64,000 nucleotides of DNA from RHKX01 sp963745755 (GTDB lineage Bacteria > Actinomycetota > Thermoleophilia > Solirubrobacterales > 70-9): assembly GCA_963745755.1 (NCBI GenBank), contig CAVUYP010000001.1, forward strand, positions 2,232,001-2,296,000, given 5' to 3'. Within the stretch, counting starts at the first letter, position 1, and each line of letters starts with the position of its first letter. Below, piece by piece: positions 17,716-26,782 of this stretch. A model generated the notes under the pieces. That model ran no database searches and was not told where the DNA came from. It saw nothing but the letters and a program-made list of their open reading frames with translations. The translations under genes were made by a program, and so were the position numbers.

Positions 17716-19355
17716 TCAGGCGCGTCCGGGAGGAGGCGGGCCGGCGTCGCGCCCGGGCCGGTCGGCATCCTCGTCGCGGGCGCTCGTCAGGCCGGCGCCG
17801 GCGCCGCTCTCGACGGCGGGCGGAGCCCGGTCCGCGCCGTCGTCGGCAGCGGCCTCGCCGGCGCGGTGGTCGGCCATGATCGCGGCGATCTCGGTCGTGC
17901 TCGATCGACCTCGTCGTCGAGCAGCTTGCTTGGCGATCTCGTCGAGCAGGTCGCGGTGGTCGGTGAGCAGCCGGTGGGCGCCGCGGTAGGCCTCCTCGGC
18001 GATCTCGTTGACCTCCTCGTCGCGGCGCTGGCGCATCATCTCGGAGACGTTCCAGTCGTTGGCGGGCACCTGGTGGGAGCGGATCGAGGTCCCCATCCCG
18101 TACTCGTAGACCATCGACGCGGGCGATCGTGGTCACCTTGGCGAGGTCGTCGGAGGCGCCGGTCGTGACCCGGCCGAAGGTGATCTGCTCGGCGACGCGG
18201 CCCGCCGAGCAGCACCTTCATGTAGTCGATCAGCTCCTGGCGCGACTTCAGGTAGCGGTCCTCCTGGGGCAGGTTGAGCGTGTAGCCGAGCGCCTTGCCG
18301 CGCGGCACGATCGAGACCTTCTGGACCTTGTCGACGGTCGGCAGCAGCTCCGAGACGAGCGCGTGGCCGGCCTCGTGCCAGGCGACGACGCGCTTCTCGT
18401 GATCGGTGATCACCTTGCGGCTCTGCAGCCCGGCGATGACCCGCTCGAACGCGTTGTCGAAGTCGGACTGGGCGATGAACGTCGCGCTTGTTGCGGCCGG
18501 CCTGGATCGCCGCCTCGTTGCAGAGGTTGGCGAGGTCGGCGCCGGTCAGCCCCGAGGTGTGCTGGGCGACCCGGTGCAGGTCGACGTCCTGGCCGAGCGG
18601 CTTGCCGCGGGTGTGGACGTCGAGGATCTCCTCGCGCCCGCGCAGGTCGGGCGGCGGGACGAAGACCTGGCGGTCGAAGCGCCCGGGCCGCAGCAGCGCC
18701 GGGTCGAGCTTCTCGAGCAGGTTCGAGGCCGCCATCACGACGATGTTGTCGCTGGCCTCGAAGCCGTCCATCTCGACGAGCAGCTGGTTCAGCGTCTGGT
18801 CGCGCTCGCCGGAGACGTCGCTGCCGCGGGTCGGCGCCGACGGCGTCGAGCTCGTCGATGAAGAGGATCGACGGGCGCGTTGTCGCGGGCCTCCTTGAAC
18901 AGGCGGCGGATCCGCGCCGCGCCGAGGCCGGCGAACATCTCGACGAACGAGGAGGCCGACTGGCTGAAGAAGTTCGCGCCCGACTCGTGCGCGACGGCCT
19001 TGGCGAGCATCGTCTTGCCGGTGCCCGGGCGGGCCGTGCAGGAGGATCCCCTTCGGGACCCTGGCGCCGAGCGTTCTTGAAGCGCTTCGGGTCGGAGAGG
19101 AACTCGACGACCTCGCGGCAGCTCGTCCTTGGTGCCCTCGACGCCGGCGATGTCGTCCCAGCGGACGCCGCTGCGCTTCGACGCCTTGATCTCCTGCGGC
19201 TTCGTCTTCGGCATCACCGCGAGCATCCGGAACATCACGTAGACGAGCAGGACGATGAACACGATCGAAAACAGCGGCAGCCATCTGTCGAGCGTGTTGA
19301 GCGCCTCGTCGGTGTTGATCGCGATGGTTTGCGGCCAATCCATGCCTACGCCCAT
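17716..19355 (-). CDS. ftsH: FtsH-type AAA+ zinc metalloprotease with a short N-terminal anchor (multiply frameshifted)
   Basis: A membrane-bound ATP-dependent protease that degrades misfolded membrane proteins and regulators. Visible elements in order are one N-terminal transmembrane helix (LFSIVFIVLLVYVMFRMLAV), the AAA P-loop GPPGTGKTMLAKAVAHESG, Walker B and SRH (NLLEKLDPALLRPGRFD), the zinc site VAWHEAGHALVSELLP, and the helical protease part up to AHRLLTDHRDLLDEIAKQ. At least six single-base insertions (for example CTGCCGCGAG for CTGCGCGAG near 19122) break the frame. The N-terminus has only about 25 residues before one helix, whereas most FtsH proteins have two helices around a domain of about 70 residues. 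The acidic/Pro-rich C-terminal tail has no motif. ATG 19343 is an alternative start. Confidence 0.85.
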
Positions 19356-19377
19356 CGGCAGATCGGAGCGCGGAGGC

Positions 19378-20265
19378 TTAGTCCTGCTCGGCGGCGAGCA
19401 CGGCGTCGAGCGCGGCGACGGCCGACCTCGAGCTGCTCGGGCGTCGGCTCACGGGTCGCGAACGCGCGCCTGGATCGAAGTGGCCGGCAGCGTGGACGGC
19501 GCGGCCGACGAGCGAGTCGGGCTGGCGCTCGGCGTGCACGAAGACCTCGACCGACAGCGACAGGCCGGCGAGGCCGCTGACCGCGCGGGCGAGCCGGCCC
19601 GGCGATTCGAAGAGGCGGTCGACGGTCGAGCTGTCCGGCGGCCGAGAAGAACAGCATCGGCACGATCAGGTTCGAGCCGCAGCGCTGGTGCTCCTTCGGC
19701 ACGCCGGCGGGATCGACGCTCCTGCTCGTAGCCGCCGATCGACTTGTGCTCGGCGGCGTGGTAGGCGGCGAGGTCGGAGCCGGTCAGCGAGACGAGCGCC
19801 GGAACGAAGCCGACCGTCGCCGCCAGCCCCTCCCGCAGCGGCGTCACCGGCTTGCCCTTGCCGCGGATCAGGTTGCCGGCGATGGTGCTGGCGAGGCCGG
19901 CGCCGACCACCTTCGGATCCTCGAACGGAAGCCGCGCCGAGGGCACCGCGAAGCGGGCGATCGGGATCACCGCGAACGCCTCGGCGAGGCGCAGCGGCCC
20001 GCGCATCAGCGGCACCTTCGCGAAGCGGTTGCCGCCGAAGTCGGGCTTGCGGCCCGAGGCGACGTCGATCGATCCGTCCGCCGCCCGCGCCGCCGCTCCC
20101 CAGCAGGTCGGGCCGTGGATCAGCAGGCCGTTGCGGAGGGCCATGCCGCCGAGGCGAAGCTTCTCGTCGGCGGCCGGGGCGCCGCCGTTGGCGGAGGCCC
20201 CGTTGCCGGAGACGCCGAGGTCGCCGATCGCGCCCGCGCCCCCCGCTCTGCTCGGCTTCGCCCAT
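19378..20265 (-). CDS. DUF1385 family membrane protein (frameshifted)
   Basis: A protein of about 295 residues of the DUF1385 family (putative metal-dependent membrane proteins of unknown role). Recognisable parts are GLLIHGPTCWGAAARAADGS, the hydrophobic centre around EGLAATVGFVPALVSLTGSD, the family hallmark AAYHAAEHKSIGGYE with its conserved His pair, and PKEHQRCGSNLIVPMLFFSA. The C-terminal FATREPTPEQLEV matches the usual family end. Several +1 shifts (near 19430, 19640, 19720 and 20240) break it. The gene ends 23 bases before ftsH starts on the same strand. In other genomes DUF1385 genes often sit near rpmE/prfA; that context is absent here. Confidence 0.78.
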
Positions 20266-20334
20266 CGGCGTCAGGTTAGCGGCGCACCGGTGCCGGACGG
20301 CGACCCCGTCCCCGCGCCTCTGGATACTGGGCCG

Positions 20335-21661
20335 ATGAGCGATCAACTCTTCGGTGGCGACGATGCGCCGGCCGCTGCCGGCCCGCCGACGCAGGGGACG
20401 CCGCTGGCGGTGCGGATGCGGCCCCGCGGCGCTCGACGACCTCGTCGGCCAGGAGCACCTGCTCGGCGAGGGATCGACGTTGCGGACCGCGATCGAGAAC
20501 GGCGAGCCCCACTCGATGGTCCTCTACGGGCCGCCCGGGACCGGCAAGACGACGATCGCGCGGATCGTCGCGACCGCCGCCGACGGCGCCTTCGAGGAGG
20601 AGTCGGCGGTCAACGCCGGCCGCGCCGAGGTGCGGGCGATGCTGGGCCGGGCCGACGAGCGGCGCCGCTCGGGCCGGCGCACGGTCTTCTTCCTCGACGA
20701 GATCCACCGCTTCAACAAGGCCCAGCAGGACGCGCTGCTGCCCGCGGTCGAGGAGGGGCTGGTGACGCTGATCGGCGCGACGACCGAGAACCCCTACTTC
20801 GAGGTCAACTCGGCGTTGCTCTCGCGGGCGCAGATCTACGAGCTCCGGGCGCTCGGCGAGGAGTCGGTGGCGGAGCTGCTGCGCCGCGCGCTCGCCGACC
20901 CCGAGCGCGGCATCGCCGACCCACCGCGGGTCGACGACGACGCGCTGGCGATGCTCGCCGACCGCGCCGGCGGCGATGCCCGCGCCGCGCTCGGAGCCCT
21001 CGAGCGGGCCGCGACCGCGGCCGGCCCCGGCGGCCACGTCGACCTGGCCGCCGCCGAGGACGCCCTGCAGAAGCGCGCGGTGCTCTACGACAAGGGCGGC
21101 GATCGCCACTACGACTACATCTCGGCCTGGATCAAGGCGACCCGCAACTCCGACGTCGACGCATCGGTCTATTACCTGGCGGCGATGCTGGCCGGCGGCG
21201 AGGACCCGCGCTTCATCGCCCGGCGGATGGTCATCTTCGCCTCCGAGGACGTCGGCAACGCGGCGCCGCAGGCGCTCGCCGTCGCCACCGCGGCGGCCGC
21301 GGCCGTCGACCGCGTCGGATTGCCCGAGTGCCGGATCAACCTCGCCCAGGCCGCCGTCTACCTGGCGCTGGCGCCGAAGTCGAACGCCTCCTACACGGCG
21401 CTTCTCGCCGCCGAGGAGCACGTCCGCCGCAACGGCGCCGCCGAGCCGCCGCAGGCGGTCCGCGACAGCCACTACGCGGGGGCGAAGCAGCTCGGCCGCG
21501 GCGCCGGCTACCGCTATCCGCACGACGCCCCCGGCGGCGTCACCGACCAGCGGACGCTGCCCGAAGTCGTCGGCGACACCCGCTTCTACGAGCCCACCGA
21601 CCGCGGCTTCGAGGCGGAGCTGACCGAGCGGCTGAAGCGCTTGCGGGAGTTTCGCGAATAA
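20335..21661 (+). CDS. rarA: Replication-associated recombination protein RarA/MgsA (one frameshift)
   Basis: A AAA+ ATPase of about 442 residues, related to clamp loaders and RuvB, that acts at stalled replication forks. Motifs are LDDLVGQEHLLGEGSTLR, Walker A LYGPPGTGKTTIARIV, Walker B VFFLDEIHRFNKAQQDALLP, sensor ATTENPYFEVNSALLSRAQI, and the C-terminal tetramerisation region with ASEDVGNAAPQAL and YRYPHDAPGG. The first 30 codons from ATG 20335 (MSDQLFGGDDAPA) are displaced by one extra C near 20425 (CCCCGCGGCG for CCCGCGGCG). The acidic N-terminus resembles a beta-clamp-binding peptide (QLF), as seen in many RarA proteins; that reading is inference. It is divergent from DUF1385 and precedes an aldehyde dehydrogenase by 12 bases. 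Confidence 0.93.
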
Positions 21662-21673
21662 CCTGGGAGGCCG

Positions 21674-23255
21674 ATGGGGAGCCTCGACTCGTTCAACCCG
21701 GCGACCGGCGAGCTGCTCGGCTCGGTCGCGACGATCGAGCCCGGTGCCGTCCAGGCGGCGGTCGACGGGGTCGCCGAGGTGCAGCCGTTCTGGGCTGAGC
21801 TGTCGCCGCTCGACCGCGGGCGCTACCTGCGCCGCGCCGCCGAGATCCTCGCCGGCGACGTCGAGGAGGTCGCCCGGCTGCTGACCAGCGAGCAGGGCAA
21901 GCCGATCACCGAGGCCCACACGATGGAGGTGGTGCCGACGATCGACTCGCTGCACTGGATCGCCGACGGAGGGGCCGGAGATCCTCGCCGAGCAGCCGGT
22001 GAAGATGGGCGGCGGGCTGTTCCTCGGCAAGAGGGCGAAGCTCAGCTTCGAGCCGCTCGGCGTCGTCGCCGTGATCGCGCCCTGGAACTACCCGTGGTCG
22101 ATCCCGTTCGGGGAGGTCGCGATCGCGCTGATGGCCGGCAACGGGGTGATCCTCAAGCCGTCGGAGCTGACGCCGCTGCTCGGCGAGCGGATCGGCGTCG
22201 CCTTCGAGAAGGCCGGTGTCCCCGAGGGCCTCGTCCGCGTCCTGCAGGGAGGCGGCGACGTCGGCGCCGCCGTCGTCGAGTCGAGCGTGCGCAAGGTCTT
22301 CTTCACCGGCTCGGTCGCGACCGGCTACTCGGTCGGCGGCGCCTGCGCGGCGCGGATGAAGGGCGCGGTGCTCGAGCTCGGCGGCAAGGACCCGGCGATC
22401 GTTTGCGCCGACGCCGAGCTCGACAACGCGATCGACGGCATCGCCTGGGGCGGATTCGCGAACGCCGGCCAGACCTGCTCGGGGATCGAGCGGGTCTACG
22501 TCGTCGCCGACGTCGCCGAGCGGTTCGTGGCCGGGCTCCGCGCCGCCGCCGAGCGGCTCGCGGTCGGGGATCCGCAGAGCTGGGACGTCGAGATCGGTCC
22601 GATGGTCTCGGCCGAGCAGGCCGCGATCGTCGCCGCGCTCGTCGACGACGCGCTCGCCAACGGCGCCGAGCGGCTCTGCGGCGGACCGGCCGAGATCCCG
22701 GGATCGCCGGGCAGCTACATCGCGCCGACCGTGCTGACCGGGGTCGGCGCCGAGATGCGGATCATGCGCGAGGAGGTCTTCGGCCCGGTCCTGCCGATCG
22801 TCATCGTCGCCGACGAAGAGGAGGCGATCGCGCTCGCCAACCGCTCCGACTTCGGGCTCGGTGCCTCGATCTGGACGCGCGACCGCCCGAAGGGTGAGCG
22901 GATGGCTCGGCGCCTGCAGTCGGGGATGGTCTGGATCAACGACCACGCCTACACCCACGCCGCCGTCCAGTGCGCCTGGGGAGGGATCAAGGACTCCGGC
23001 CTCGGCCGCACCCACTCGCAGTTCGGTTTCTACGAGTGCGTCGAGATCAAGACCGTGACCTGGAACTCGGCCCGCAGCCGTGATTTCTGGTGGCACCCCT
23101 ACGACGAGACGCTCGGCCGTGCCGTCCGCGCCAGCGCCGGCCTGCTCTACGGCGGCGCCGGGCCGAAGGTGAAGGTGCTCCGCGACGGCGGCGGCTCACT
23201 GCTGCGGACCGGCGTGAGGACGATCCGCGGCCGCCGCGGATCCGGCGACCGGTAG
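21674..23255 (+). CDS. Aldehyde dehydrogenase family protein (one frameshift)
   Basis: A protein of about 526 residues. Aldehyde dehydrogenase motifs are APWNYPWSIPFGEVAIAL, FTGSVATGYSVG, the general base in VLELGGKDPAIV, the nucleophile in FANAGQTCSGIERVYV, and EEVFGPVLPIVIV. The last 50 residues (after YECVEIKTV) form an extra C-terminal tail ending RTIRGRRGSGDR. One extra G near 21970 shifts the frame about 100 codons in. The general type fits broad-specificity dehydrogenases acting on aliphatic or aromatic aldehydes; the substrate cannot be named. The ATG at 21674 has GGGAGG upstream. It lies 12 bases after rarA and 9 before the ureohydrolase-like gene, so the three may form a transcription unit. 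Confidence 0.9.
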
Positions 23256-23264
23256 GTTCCTGCG

Positions 23265-24152
23265 GTGGGCCGCACCTGGAACCTGCTCAGCGTTCCGATC
23301 GACTCGGTCGGTCGGCCCGGAGGCACCGAGCTCGGCCCCGAGGCGCTGCTCAAAGCCGGCCTCGCCGACGCGGTAGCGCTCGGCGAGCGCGACGCGACCG
23401 TGACCCTGCTGCGCGACCCCGACCGCGATCCGGATTCGGGCGTCGTCTCCTTCGCGACCGTCCTCGAGTTGACACGCGAGGTCCGCGCCAAGACCGCGGC
23501 GCTCGCCCCCGGCGACGATCCGCTGCTCGTCCTCGGCGGCTGCTGCACGCTCGTCCCGGGCGTCCTCGGCGGTCTCGCCGACCGCGGCCACACGCCGCGG
23601 ATCGCCTACGTCGACGGCCATCTCGACCTCTACGACGCGGCGAGCTCACCGACCGGCGAGGCCGCCGACATGCCGCTCGCGGTCGCGCTCGGGCGCGGCC
23701 CGGCGGGCTGGCTCGATGCCGCCGGCGGGCGCCGGCTCGAATCGGGCGAGCTCGCCCTGCTCGGCTTTCGCGATCTCGAGGAGGCCCGCGATCTCGGCTC
23801 GGTCCTGCCCGCCGACCTCGGCGGCGGCACCTACGTCGACACGCCCGGCATCCGTGAGGTCGGTCCGGCCGCGACCGGCGCGGCGATCGCCGCCCGGCTC
23901 GCCGGCGCCGGCGAGGGCGACGGCTACTGGGTCCACCTCGATCTCGACGTCCTCGACGAGTCGGTCTTCCCGGCCACCGACGCCTTCGTCGCCGGCGGCC
24001 TCGACTGGGACGAGCTCGGCGAGCTGCTCGAGCCACTCCTCGCCGGCCCCGACTGCCTTGGCGTCAACGTCGTCTGCTTCAACCCCGAGAAGGATCGCGA
24101 CGGCGCATCGGCCGGTCGGGTCGTCGCGCTGCTGGCGGCGACGCTCGGCTGA
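23265..24152 (+). CDS. Arginase/agmatinase-fold protein with altered metal site
   Basis: A 295-residue protein of the ureohydrolase fold. The N-terminal RTWNLLSVPIDSVGRPGG and TELGPEALLKAGL fit arginase-type proteins. Two of the manganese motifs are kept: YVDGHLDLYD (DAHxD type, residues 115-124) and VHLDLDVLDESVFP (DxDxxD type). The first motif, normally GGDHS with a metal-binding His, reads GGCCT here (residues 91-95). The C-terminal CLGVNVVCFNPEKDRDG matches the usual E-containing end. Because the His is replaced by Cys, hydrolysis of arginine, agmatine or formiminoglutamate by the standard two-manganese mechanism is doubtful. The start is GTG 23265. It follows the aldehyde dehydrogenase closely. 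Confidence 0.75.
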   Translation: MGRTWNLLSVPIDSVGRPGGTELGPEALLKAGLADAVALGERDATVTLLRDPDRDPDSGVVSFATVLELTREVRAKTAALAPGDDPLLVLGGCCTLVPGVLGGLADRGHTPRIAYVDGHLDLYDAASSPTGEAADMPLAVALGRGPAGWLDAAGGRRLESGELALLGFRDLEEARDLGSVLPADLGGGTYVDTPGIREVGPAATGAAIAARLAGAGEGDGYWVHLDLDVLDESVFPATDAFVAGGLDWDELGELLEPLLAGPDCLGVNVVCFNPEKDRDGASAGRVVALLAATLG

Positions 24153-24665
24153 TCAGGCGCGGCTGGCGCGGAGCGCCGCCAGCGCCTGCTGCTCACCGGC
24201 GAAGGCGGGCAGCGGGAAGTCCTCGAGCCGGAACCACTGCGCCTCCTGCGATTCGTCGGAGACCTCGAACTCGCCGCCGACGACCGTGCAGCGGTAGGCG
24301 ACGTCGAAGATCGCCTGCGCGTCCTCGCCGTCGCCGTAGGCCGAGGCGAAGATCCCGATCAGCTCGCCGACCTCGATCTCGAGGCCGGTCTCCTCGCGGA
24401 CCTCGCGGGCGATCGCCTCGGGGCCTCCCTCGCCGGACTCGACGAAGCCGCCGGGCATGTTCCACTGCCCCTGCAGCGGCTCCTCGCCGCGGCGCAGGGC
24501 GAGGAACATCCCGTCGTCGCGCTCGATCCAGGCCTGCACCGTCGGCGTCGGGTTCTCGTAGTGGACGAAGCCGCAACTCGGACAGGTGGGCCGGTCGGGA
24601 TCGGGACCGTCGGACGGGCGCATCTCGAGCTCGGTCGCGCAGCGCGGGCAGTAGCGGAAGTCCAT
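24153..24665 (-). CDS. Zinc-ribbon Nudix hydrolase
   Basis: A 170-residue protein. The N-terminal zinc ribbon has Cys pairs CPRCA and CPSCG. The Nudix box is seen as GGFVESGEGGPEAIAREV with EETGL after it, matching GX5EX7REUXEEXGU. This order resembles NADH pyrophosphatase (NudC)-like and related Nudix proteins, which hydrolyse nucleoside diphosphates linked to another moiety. The protein is shorter than NudC (about 260), so I only call the superfamily. The ATG at 24665 places the first Cys pair at residues 6-9. It is convergent with the ureohydrolase-like gene, and the two stop codons are adjacent without spacer. Confidence 0.9.
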   Translation of the reverse strand: MDFRYCPRCATELEMRPSDGPDPDRPTCPSCGFVHYENPTPTVQAWIERDDGMFLALRRGEEPLQGQWNMPGGFVESGEGGPEAIAREVREETGLEIEVGELIGIFASAYGDGEDAQAIFDVAYRCTVVGGEFEVSDESQEAQWFRLEDFPLPAFAGEQQALAALRASRA

Positions 24666-24708
24666 GGCGCCGGAACCTACAACCCGGACTCGCCGGGAGC
24701 CGCTCCGG

Positions 24709-25191
24709 TCAGCTCGGCGACGGGCGGAGCCGCGCCAGGGCGTTCTGCGACATCGACTCGAACGCGGCGGCGAGCTCCTCGTCGCCGATCCCGGCGCCGT
24801 CGGCCAGCGCCGCGGGCAGCCCGGCGACGAACCGCGGGCGCTCGCCGCGGGCGTAGGCGTCGCTGACCTCGGCGTCGGCGGTCGCCAGGGCGCGCTCGAT
24901 CGTCGCGGCGTCGCGGTCGCCGAGCTCGGCGGCGAGGGCGCCGGCGAGCCGCCGCCGGTGGTTCGCCATCTCGGCACGCCGGGAGACGTCGAGCGAGAGC
25001 GCCGCCTGCGACTGGTCGGAGTTCGCCAGCCTCGCGACCGGGTCGCCTGCGGGCCGCGTCGGCAACGTCCGCGGCGAGGCCGGGCGGGCGGCGGCGGTGG
25101 CGGGCCCGCTGAGGGCGATCGCCGCGGTCGCCGCGGTGGCGGCGATCCGGCGCTTGACCGACCGCTCTCCTCGTCCGTTCTGGCTCGCCAT
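24709..25191 (-). CDS. Secreted protein of unknown function
   Basis: A 160-residue protein with a signal peptide: VKRRIAATAATAAIALSGPA is basic then hydrophobic, with likely cleavage after TAAA near residue 35. The mature protein is alpha-helical and Ala/Arg/Glu-rich (NHRRRLAGALAAELGDRDAA, ERALATADAEVSDAYARG, FVAGLPAALADGAGIGDEEL). It has no Cys. No family is recognised. The gene lies upstream of the Nudix gene on the same strand (43-base gap) and divergent from ccmA. Confidence 0.65.
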   Translation of the reverse strand: MASQNGRGERSVKRRIAATAATAAIALSGPATAAARPASPRTLPTRPAGDPVARLANSDQSQAALSLDVSRRAEMANHRRRLAGALAAELGDRDAATIERALATADAEVSDAYARGERPRFVAGLPAALADGAGIGDEELAAAFESMSQNALARLRPSPS

Positions 25192-25317
25192 GCGGCCGAT
25201 TCTGGGCGTCGCGTCTAAGCCGAGCCTCAACACCCATCGGGAACCGCCGCGAAGGGGTTGTCCCGCGGCGGCGCGGCGGCGGCGGTACCCGTGAGCCGCC
25301 GCTCTAGCCTTCGGGCC

Positions 25318-26058
25318 GTGTCCGACCCGGCTCCGCAGCCCGCCGACGCTCCCGCGCTGCGGGCCGCCGGCCTCAGCCACGCCTACGGCGAGCGCTGGGT
25401 GCTGCGCGATCTCGAGCTCGACCTCGCGCCGGGCTCGACCCTCGCCGTGCTCGGTCCGAACGGCGCCGGCAAGTCGACGCTGCTGCGGATCGTCGCGACG
25501 CTGCTGCGGCCGACCGTGGGAACCGTCGAGGTCTTCGGCTTCGGCCTTCCCCGCGAGGCGTGGAGGCTGCGCGGGCGGATCGGCTTCCTCGGCCACCAGG
25601 CGCTCCTCTACCGCGACCTCGACGCCCGCGAGAACCTCGCCTTCCACGGGCGGCTGTTCGGGCTCGCCGACGGCGGCGCGACCCGCGCCGCCGAGCTGCT
25701 CGAGCGGGTCGGGCTCGCCCATCGCGCCGCGACCCGCGTCGACGAGATGTCGGCCGGGATGGTCAAGCGGCTGGCCGTCTGCCGGGCGGTCCTCCACGAT
25801 CCCGACCTGCTGATCCTCGACGAGCCGCTCGCCAACCTCGATCCGTCCGGGGTCGAGACGGTGGCGCCGCTGCTCGGCCCGGCTCCGGGGCGGACCCGGG
25901 TCGTCGTCACCCACGACGTCGACGCCGCCCTCGAGCAGGCCGACCGGGTGCTCGGCCTCGGCCGCGACGGCAGCGTCGCCTTCGAGCTGCCGGCCGCCGA
26001 GGTCGACGCCGAGCGGGCCCGCGAGATCTACTCGGAGCGGACGGCGGCGGCCCGGTGA
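25318..26058 (+). CDS. ccmA: Heme exporter ATP-binding protein CcmA
   Basis: A 246-residue ABC ATPase: Walker A GPNGAGKSTLLRIV, signature MSAGMVKRLAVCRA (a degenerate LSGGQ), Walker B LLILDEPLANLD, and H-loop VVVTHDVD. CcmA powers the CcmABCD complex, which releases holo-CcmE carrying heme during cytochrome c maturation (system I). The assignment rests on position: ccmB starts within its stop codon, and ccmC and ccmD follow. I chose GTG 25318; GTG 25291 would add nine residues. Transcription probably starts in the gap upstream, which is divergent to the secreted protein gene. Confidence 0.9.
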   Translation: MSDPAPQPADAPALRAAGLSHAYGERWVLRDLELDLAPGSTLAVLGPNGAGKSTLLRIVATLLRPTVGTVEVFGFGLPREAWRLRGRIGFLGHQALLYRDLDARENLAFHGRLFGLADGGATRAAELLERVGLAHRAATRVDEMSAGMVKRLAVCRAVLHDPDLLILDEPLANLDPSGVETVAPLLGPAPGRTRVVVTHDVDAALEQADRVLGLGRDGSVAFELPAAEVDAERAREIYSERTAAAR

Positions 26059-26747
26059 GCCGCCCCGCCCCCTCGACCGCGTCGGTGGTCGCGACGGTCC
26101 TCGCCAAGGACCTGCGGGTCGAGCTGCGGACGCTGCAGTCGGTCCCGGCGATGCTGCTGTTCGCGACGACGATCTTCGTGATCTTCCGGTTCGGGCTCGA
26201 TCGGACCCGCCTCGACGGGGCGCTCGCCGCCGGCGTCCTGCTCGTCACGATCCTCTTCGCGGCGCTGCTGGCGATCAACCGGATCTTCGTCGCCGAGCGC
26301 GAGCAGGGGGGCTTCGAGGCGATCCGCCTCGCCCCGGCCGACGGCACGGCCCTGTTCTTCGCGAAGGCGGCGGCTCTGCTCGTCTACCTGGTCGTGCTCG
26401 AGCTGTTCGCGCTGCCGGTCTTCTGGCTGTTCTTCCTCGACGGCGGCGCCGGGCTCGTGCCGATGCTGCCGGTGCTGCTGTTGCTCGACGCGGCCTTGGC
26501 GATCACCGGGGCGCTGATCTCGCCGATGGCGACGAACTCGCGGGCACGCGACCTGATCGGGCCGCTGATCCTGCTGCCGCTGCTGATCCCGGCGATGATC
26601 GCCGCCGCCGGCGCCGGGCAGCACCTGCTCGCCGCGGGCGGGCCTTCCTACGAGAAGTACGGCACCTGGCTGGGGATGCTCGGCTTGTACGATCTGATCT
26701 TCCTGCTGATCGGCTGGGCTGCCTTCGACTTCCTGATCGAGGATTGA
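26055..26747 (+). CDS. ccmB: Heme exporter permease CcmB
   Basis: A 230-residue membrane protein with six predicted helices and the CcmB features KDLRVELRTLQSVPAMLLF at the N-terminus, FVAEREQGGFEAIRLAPADG, and LISPMATNSRARDLIGPLIL. It pairs with CcmA as the membrane part of the ABC unit of cytochrome c maturation. The GTG start at 26055 overlaps the ccmA TGA by four bases (GTGA), a sign of translational coupling. Its TGA at 26745-26747 overlaps a possible TTG start of ccmC. Confidence 0.93.
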   Translation: MSRPAPSTASVVATVLAKDLRVELRTLQSVPAMLLFATTIFVIFRFGLDRTRLDGALAAGVLLVTILFAALLAINRIFVAEREQGGFEAIRLAPADGTALFFAKAAALLVYLVVLELFALPVFWLFFLDGGAGLVPMLPVLLLLDAALAITGALISPMATNSRARDLIGPLILLPLLIPAMIAAAGAGQHLLAAGGPSYEKYGTWLGMLGLYDLIFLLIGWAAFDFLIED

Positions 26748-26782
26748 CCCGTGGGCGCCCGGATCCACAGCTCGAGACAGCG

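Noticed and set aside
17716..19355. Programmed ribosomal frameshifting in ftsH and other split genes
   Set aside because: There are many +1 steps per gene at unrelated sequences without slippery sites or stimulatory structures, in genes not known to use recoding. Extra bases in the sequence explain them more simply.
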